A stretch of DNA of 9,209 bases from Candidatus Falkowiibacteriota bacterium (GTDB lineage Bacteria > Patescibacteriota > Patescibacteriia > Patescibacteriales > UBA12465), in the NCBI GenBank assembly GCA_903839955.1, contig CAIMEI010000131.1, forward strand, positions 1 to 9,209, written 5' to 3'. Made by a program: the position numbers and the translations under genes. The notes under the pieces are model-generated. The model did not search any database and was not told the DNA's origin. It was given only the letters and a program-made list of their open reading frames with translations. Positions 6,611 through 9,209 of the stretch are shown piece by piece (within the stretch, counting starts at the first letter, position 1; each line of letters begins with the position of its first letter).

Positions 6611-7228
6611 ATGGGGTGCTTAAATTTTTATGCAGTCGACGGTCTTTGTGCTGTTGATCTGAATTCTTTTAATTTGCCGGTCACCGAGGACGAAGCGTTA
6701 GCAATTCTTACATCTAAAGGGTTTAAGGTGGCTGACGTTGATATAATTATTGAAGCGCGGAAACTGATCGGCCGGACAAATTATAAATTTGGCGCTAAAT
6801 TGCTTGAGTCGCCCGGTCTCGTTGATTGTTCCGGTTTTGTTAAAAATATTTATGGCTCAATAGGCGTCTGGGTCCCTCGACGGACTATTCAGCAGTTTAC
6901 TTTTGGCCTTGAAGTTAATGAAGAATGTCTGGTAAAAGGCGACCTGATTTTTGCTCAAGGAAGAGTCGCAAGTTACCATCTCGATGACCCCTCAGAAAAA
7001 ATTGGCCATGTCGCAATTTTTACTGGAAAAAACAGTGTCATAGAAGCAACTGATGCTATTGGTGGGGTTGGCGAAACTGATTTAGACGATTTCCTGGCTG
7101 AAAGAAAAATTCGTGGATTTCGCAGGATTATACCGGATTGTAAAAAAATAATCACGCTAATCTGTCCGCCAGCAAGGGAGATAGAGCAGAGCGATGATAT
7201 AAAATGGGTAATACTGCAATCTTTGTAG
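6611..7228 (+). CDS. NlpC/P60-like cysteine hydrolase without signal peptide
   Basis: The 205-residue protein carries an NlpC/P60-type papain-like fold, the family that cleaves peptidoglycan stem peptides. YKFGA at about residues 57-61 and VDCSGFVKNIYG contain the presumed nucleophile C73. PRRTIQQ follows, then KGDLIFA and the block KIGHVAIFTG with the presumed base H133. The usual third polar residue (H, N or Q, as in MIHA) is E145 in VIEAT. There is no signal peptide, lipobox or membrane helix, and a TAA at 6596-6598 blocks any upstream start, so the product appears cytoplasmic unless released by another route. The first 45 residues and last 30 match nothing I know. It uses ATA for about 8 of some 22 Ile codons, unlike RNase J and the S1 gene, which suggests different ancestry or low expression. 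It is monocistronic. The substrate is unknown. Confidence 0.75.
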   Translation: MGCLNFYAVDGLCAVDLNSFNLPVTEDEALAILTSKGFKVADVDIIIEARKLIGRTNYKFGAKLLESPGLVDCSGFVKNIYGSIGVWVPRRTIQQFTFGLEVNEECLVKGDLIFAQGRVASYHLDDPSEKIGHVAIFTGKNSVIEATDAIGGVGETDLDDFLAERKIRGFRRIIPDCKKIITLICPPAREIEQSDDIKWVILQSL

Positions 7229-7232
7229 AAAG

Positions 7233-7263
7233 AAGGTTCTAATTTTAAAATTAGAACCTTTTA
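7233..7263 (+). terminator. Palindromic terminator after the NlpC/P60-like gene
   Basis: AAGGTTCTAATTTT (7233-7246) and AAAATTAGAACCTT (7247-7260) form a perfect 28-base palindrome ending in TTTTATT, 4 bases after the stop codon. The central AT-rich part would open to form the loop. Confidence 0.85.
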
Positions 7264-7273
7264 TTATGCCCTC

Positions 7274-7302
7274 TTGCTTTTTTGTGAGATTAGTGCTAAT
7301 AT
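7274..7302 (+). promoter_or_regulatory. Promoter of the S1 gene, extended -10
   Basis: TTGCTT (7274-7279) and TAATAT (7297-7302) are 17 bases apart, with TG at 7294-7295. Transcription near 7309 would give a leader of about 84 bases, the longest of the units seen here and the only one with clear structure. Confidence 0.65.
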
Positions 7303-7334
7303 CAAATTAATTAAATACTCACCTTTTATAAAAT

Positions 7335-7382
7335 CGTCGGTTTTCAGGTGACCGATGAACTCTCCGCACGGAGGGTTAAGGG
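7335..7382 (+). promoter_or_regulatory. Two contiguous hairpins with sequestered SD in the S1 mRNA leader
   Basis: Hairpin 1 pairs CGTCGGT (7335-7341) with ACCGATG (7351-7357), one G-U pair and a 9-base loop. Hairpin 2 starts at the very next base: AACTCTCC (7358-7365) with GGAGGGTT (7370-7377), one U-G pair and a GCAC loop. The SD-like GGAGGG is fully paired in hairpin 2. A single-stranded AAGGG (7378-7382) and an eight-T run follow, immediately before the ATG at 7393. The arrangement recalls the folded leader by which S1 controls its own translation in E. coli. The role here is inferred. Confidence 0.55.
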
Positions 7383-7392
7383 TATTTTTTTT

Positions 7393-8577
7393 ATGTCTGA
7401 AGAAAAAAATTTCGGCGCTTTGCTGGATGAAAATCCGCCATTAGTGCCGCAGGTCGGTGATATCATCAAGGGTAAAGTCGTGTCCGCTTCCAAATCCGAA
7501 GTCAAATTAGATTTTGACGGCGTGATGATGGGTGTCGTGCGCGGCCCGGAACTCTATGTTGAAGTTCCCGAATTTGCCAACCTCAAGCCCGGCGACGAAG
7601 TCGAAGCCGCGGTGATTGAAGATGAAAATGAAAACGGTGAATTGGAACTTTCCTTCCGCCAAGTCGGCCAAGAAAAAGCTTGGGACCACTTGCGCGCGGC
7701 CAGCAAAGACAAGAGCACCGTTACTGTTAAAATTATTGACGACAACAAGGGCGGTTTATTGGCCCGTTACTGCCAGATCAACGGATTTTTGCCGGTGTCT
7801 CAATTAGCCCCAGAAAACTATCCGCGCATTAGCGGCGGCGATAAGAGTAAAATCTTGGAAAAACTGAAAGGTTTTGTCGGCCAGGAATTTGAAGTCAACG
7901 TCATGACTTTGAACGAAGTGGAAAACAAAATTATTTTTTCCGAAAAAGATGTTTGGACGAAACGCCAAAAGCCCGCTTTGGATAAATATCAAACTGGCAT
8001 GGTAGTGGAAGGTAAAATCACCGCTGTCACCAACTTCGGCTTATTCGTCAGCTTTGACGAAGGTATGGAAGGTTTGATCCACATTTCCGAATTAGCTTGG
8101 CAGAGAATTGATTCCCCGAGCGAACTTTATCACGTCGGTGATAAAATCCAGGCGGAAATCGTCGGCATTGAAGGCGCCAAAATTTTCTTGAGTGCCAAAA
8201 AATTAATGCGCGACCCTTGGCAGGAAGCCAGCGCCAAATATCAGGCCGGCCAAGTCGTGAAGGGCACCATTTTGAAAGTTAATCCTTTCGGTTTGTTCGT
8301 GAAGCTCGACGATGAAATCCATGGCCTCGCTCATATTAGCCAAATCGGCTTAGCCGCTAAGGACAAAATCACCGATTTATTCAAATCCGGTGAAGAACGC
8401 GACTTTGAAATCGTCAACATTTCCCCGAGCGAACATCGCTTGGGCTTGAAATTAGCCTCTGAAGAAAAAGAAGTTGCTCCGAAAAAGGAAAAAGTTGCCA
8501 AGAAAAAGGCTGAAAAAGAAGAAGTAGCGGCAGAGGCCGCCCCTGAAGAGGTGATTTCCGAAGAGAAAGCCGCTTAA
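7393..8577 (+). CDS. rpsA: Ribosomal protein S1 homologue (four S1 domains)
   Basis: S1-type proteins bind single-stranded mRNA and help load it on the 30S subunit. From the ATG at 7393 the product has 394 residues with four S1 OB-fold repeats: about 20-88 (VGDIIKGKVV), 108-187 (divergent, with GFLPVSQL), 199-270 (GKITAVTNFGLFV, then GLIHISEL) and 283-356 (GTILKVNPFGLFV, then GLAHISQI). Repeats 3 and 4 carry the canonical RNA-binding FGLFV and HIS motifs. The tail from about 357 is a K/E/A-rich low-complexity segment. Escherichia coli S1 has six repeats; shorter versions are common elsewhere. A GTG at 7348 is in frame but lies inside the leader hairpins, so I reject it as start. The gene is monocistronic, with its own promoter, structured leader and terminator. 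It could be a paralogue rather than the true ribosomal S1. Confidence 0.9.
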   Translation: MSEEKNFGALLDENPPLVPQVGDIIKGKVVSASKSEVKLDFDGVMMGVVRGPELYVEVPEFANLKPGDEVEAAVIEDENENGELELSFRQVGQEKAWDHLRAASKDKSTVTVKIIDDNKGGLLARYCQINGFLPVSQLAPENYPRISGGDKSKILEKLKGFVGQEFEVNVMTLNEVENKIIFSEKDVWTKRQKPALDKYQTGMVVEGKITAVTNFGLFVSFDEGMEGLIHISELAWQRIDSPSELYHVGDKIQAEIVGIEGAKIFLSAKKLMRDPWQEASAKYQAGQVVKGTILKVNPFGLFVKLDDEIHGLAHISQIGLAAKDKITDLFKSGEERDFEIVNISPSEHRLGLKLASEEKEVAPKKEKVAKKKAEKEEVAAEAAPEEVISEEKAA

Positions 8578-8600
8578 ACTAGCGAAATATCCGATATTTA

Positions 8601-8628
8601 AAAAAGCACTCCGCAAGGGGTGCTTTTT
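8601..8628. terminator. Bidirectional terminator between convergent genes
   Basis: AAAAAGCACTCC (8601-8612) pairs with GGGGTGCTTTTT (8617-8628), with one T-G pair, around a GCAA (GNRA-type) tetraloop. The plus strand ends in T5 and the minus strand reads into T6, so it can end both the S1 gene and the minus-strand membrane protein gene, whose stop is 25 bases away. Confidence 0.9.
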
Positions 8629-8652
8629 GGGTATTTTTTGATAAATATTACT

Positions 8653-9051
8653 TCATTGATAGCTCTTTCCTCCGTGATTATAAGACACCGTGTAAGTTTC
8701 AGGCTTATACCAATGAGATCCCAAGAAGAAGAAAACTAAGGAAATAAATGTGCTGAAGAATAAGACGATAAAGATGATTTGCCAAAACACTTCATGTTTT
8801 AGGGGCACAATTGAAGCGCAGGAGTGCCCGACGGTGGCCACCCAAAAGATTGTTTCGCCGATCAAAAGGGAGGCGAAAAAGTAATTTCTAAATAAGCGGA
8901 TGTTGTCACTGAAGCAGACGCGCTGGCGGCCCAAGTAAATCGACAGGGCAATTGGTCCTAATATTGGCAGAATATTTGCCACAAAAAAAGAAAAAGATAG
9001 GGCTAATAAGCACAAAGCGTCAAAAGCGATTTTTTTTATGGTTCGTTTCAT
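8653..9051 (-). CDS. Small multi-pass membrane protein, unknown function
   Basis: I do not recognise this 132-residue protein. It begins MKRTIKK, a basic cytoplasmic-type end. A long hydrophobic block (about residues 9-40, broken by prolines in ILPILGP, so one long or two short helices), a helix at about 58-76 and another at about 88-111 follow. A polar tail rich in Tyr, Ser and Gly ends GGKSYQ. Three or four membrane helices are expected. Cysteines at about 14, 46 and 78 are spread out with no metal motif. The stop is TGA. The coding call rests on strong hydrophobic patterning, a plausible upstream promoter and a shared bidirectional terminator. It is convergent with the S1 gene and divergent from the gene at 9195. 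A and T runs precede the start, with no SD. Confidence 0.7.
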   Translation of the reverse strand: MKRTIKKIAFDALCLLALSFSFFVANILPILGPIALSIYLGRQRVCFSDNIRLFRNYFFASLLIGETIFWVATVGHSCASIVPLKHEVFWQIIFIVLFFSTFISLVFFFLGSHWYKPETYTVSYNHGGKSYQ

Positions 9052-9092
9052 GGTTTTTATTTTTTTATTGTTAATTTGCTTGATAATATCAG

Positions 9093-9121
9093 ACTTTAAC
9101 GCTTATCTGTCCTGCTGTCAA
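9093..9121 (-). promoter_or_regulatory. Candidate promoter of the minus-strand membrane protein gene
   Basis: On the minus strand, TTGACA (9116-9121) and TAAAGT (9093-9098) are 17 bases apart. An alternative extended -10, TG-A-TATTAT (TATTAT at 9083-9088), lies closer to the gene inside an 11-base palindrome TGATAATATCA (9081-9091) but has no good -35. A short direct repeat, CTGTC-CTG-CTGTC (9107-9119), overlaps the first option. Confidence 0.4.
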
Positions 9122-9132
9122 ATCAAGAATAA

Positions 9133-9161
9133 TTGCCAAAAGTGCCTCTCGGTGCTATGAT
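9133..9161 (+). promoter_or_regulatory. Promoter of the gene starting at 9195, extended -10
   Basis: TTGCCA (9133-9138) and TATGAT (9156-9161) are 17 bases apart, with TG at 9153-9154. Transcription should start near 9168, leaving about 27 bases before the ATG. The -35 sits 11 bases from the minus-strand TTGACA, so the two divergent promoters could interfere with each other. Confidence 0.7.
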
Positions 9162-9194
9162 TTTTGTGAAAATAATTAAACTTTTATTGATATT

Positions 9195-9209
9195 ATGAAA
9201 AAGTTGCTG
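9195..9209 (+). CDS. First five codons of a gene cut by the window end
   Basis: ATG at 9195 followed by AAA AAG TTG CTG (MKKLL) is placed correctly behind a convincing promoter. The basic-then-hydrophobic start is what a signal peptide or membrane protein would show, but five residues cannot identify it. Confidence 0.45.

Noticed and set aside
7348..7392. GTG start extending the S1 protein by fifteen residues
   Set aside because: These bases form the two leader hairpins, and the extension precedes a good ATG (MSEEKNF) typical of a protein start.
7355..7444. 29-residue leader ORF overlapping the S1 start in another frame
   Set aside because: It has no SD, its content is dictated by the hairpin and T-run, and it reads through the S1 coding region; probably chance.
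1..9209. Search for CRISPR, transposon ends, tRNA or phage genes
   Set aside because: No regular repeats with spacers, transposase motifs, long inverted ends or tRNA-like cloverleaf were seen; the palindromes present are terminators.

Overview
The window looks like a housekeeping segment of a small-genome bacterium, most probably a member of Patescibacteria (Candidate Phyla Radiation, Parcubacteria-like). This is an inference from protein character, not from a search. The clues are short ribosomal proteins, a stand-alone membrane-anchored family 5 solute-binding protein next to secG, a four-domain S1 protein with a K/E/A-rich tail, an RNase J with a long disordered N-terminus, and almost no Shine-Dalgarno sequences. 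Genes end in TAA, TAG and TGA with no in-frame TGA, so the standard bacterial code applies. There is no sign of phage, transposon, CRISPR or tRNA genes.

Layout. Bases 1-114 are the 3' end of an unidentified gene, closed by a clear intrinsic terminator. A strong promoter at 170-198 then drives infC-rpmI-rplT-secG (IF-3, L35, L20, SecG), a translation operon with a protein-export subunit attached. A hairpin plus T7 lies between infC and rpmI, and a 22-base palindromic terminator overlaps the end of secG. Next come a large membrane-anchored peptide-type solute-binding protein (1684-3657) and RNase J (3710-5629), which may be co-transcribed.

The second half consists of single-gene units, each with a readable promoter and terminator. 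These are an unknown alpha-helical acidic protein (5728-6465), an NlpC/P60-like cysteine hydrolase with no signal peptide (6611-7228), and a ribosomal protein S1 homologue (7393-8577) preceded by a structured leader. A convergent small membrane protein (8653-9051, minus strand) shares a bidirectional terminator with the S1 gene. It is also divergent from a gene whose first five codons start at 9195.

How it fits together: most genes serve gene expression, namely initiation (IF-3), the 50S subunit (L20, L35), mRNA recruitment (S1) and mRNA decay or rRNA processing (RNase J), with SecG and the binding protein acting at the membrane. The most notable points are regulatory. The promoters share an extended -10 design. 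The only two Shine-Dalgarno-like elements belong to infC, where one sits correctly for an in-frame AUU rather than the AUG, and to the S1 gene, where GGAGGG is locked in a hairpin next to a second, contiguous hairpin. Both proteins are known to control their own synthesis in model bacteria. I did not find an obviously new multi-gene system; the unknown proteins and these leaders are the best leads.
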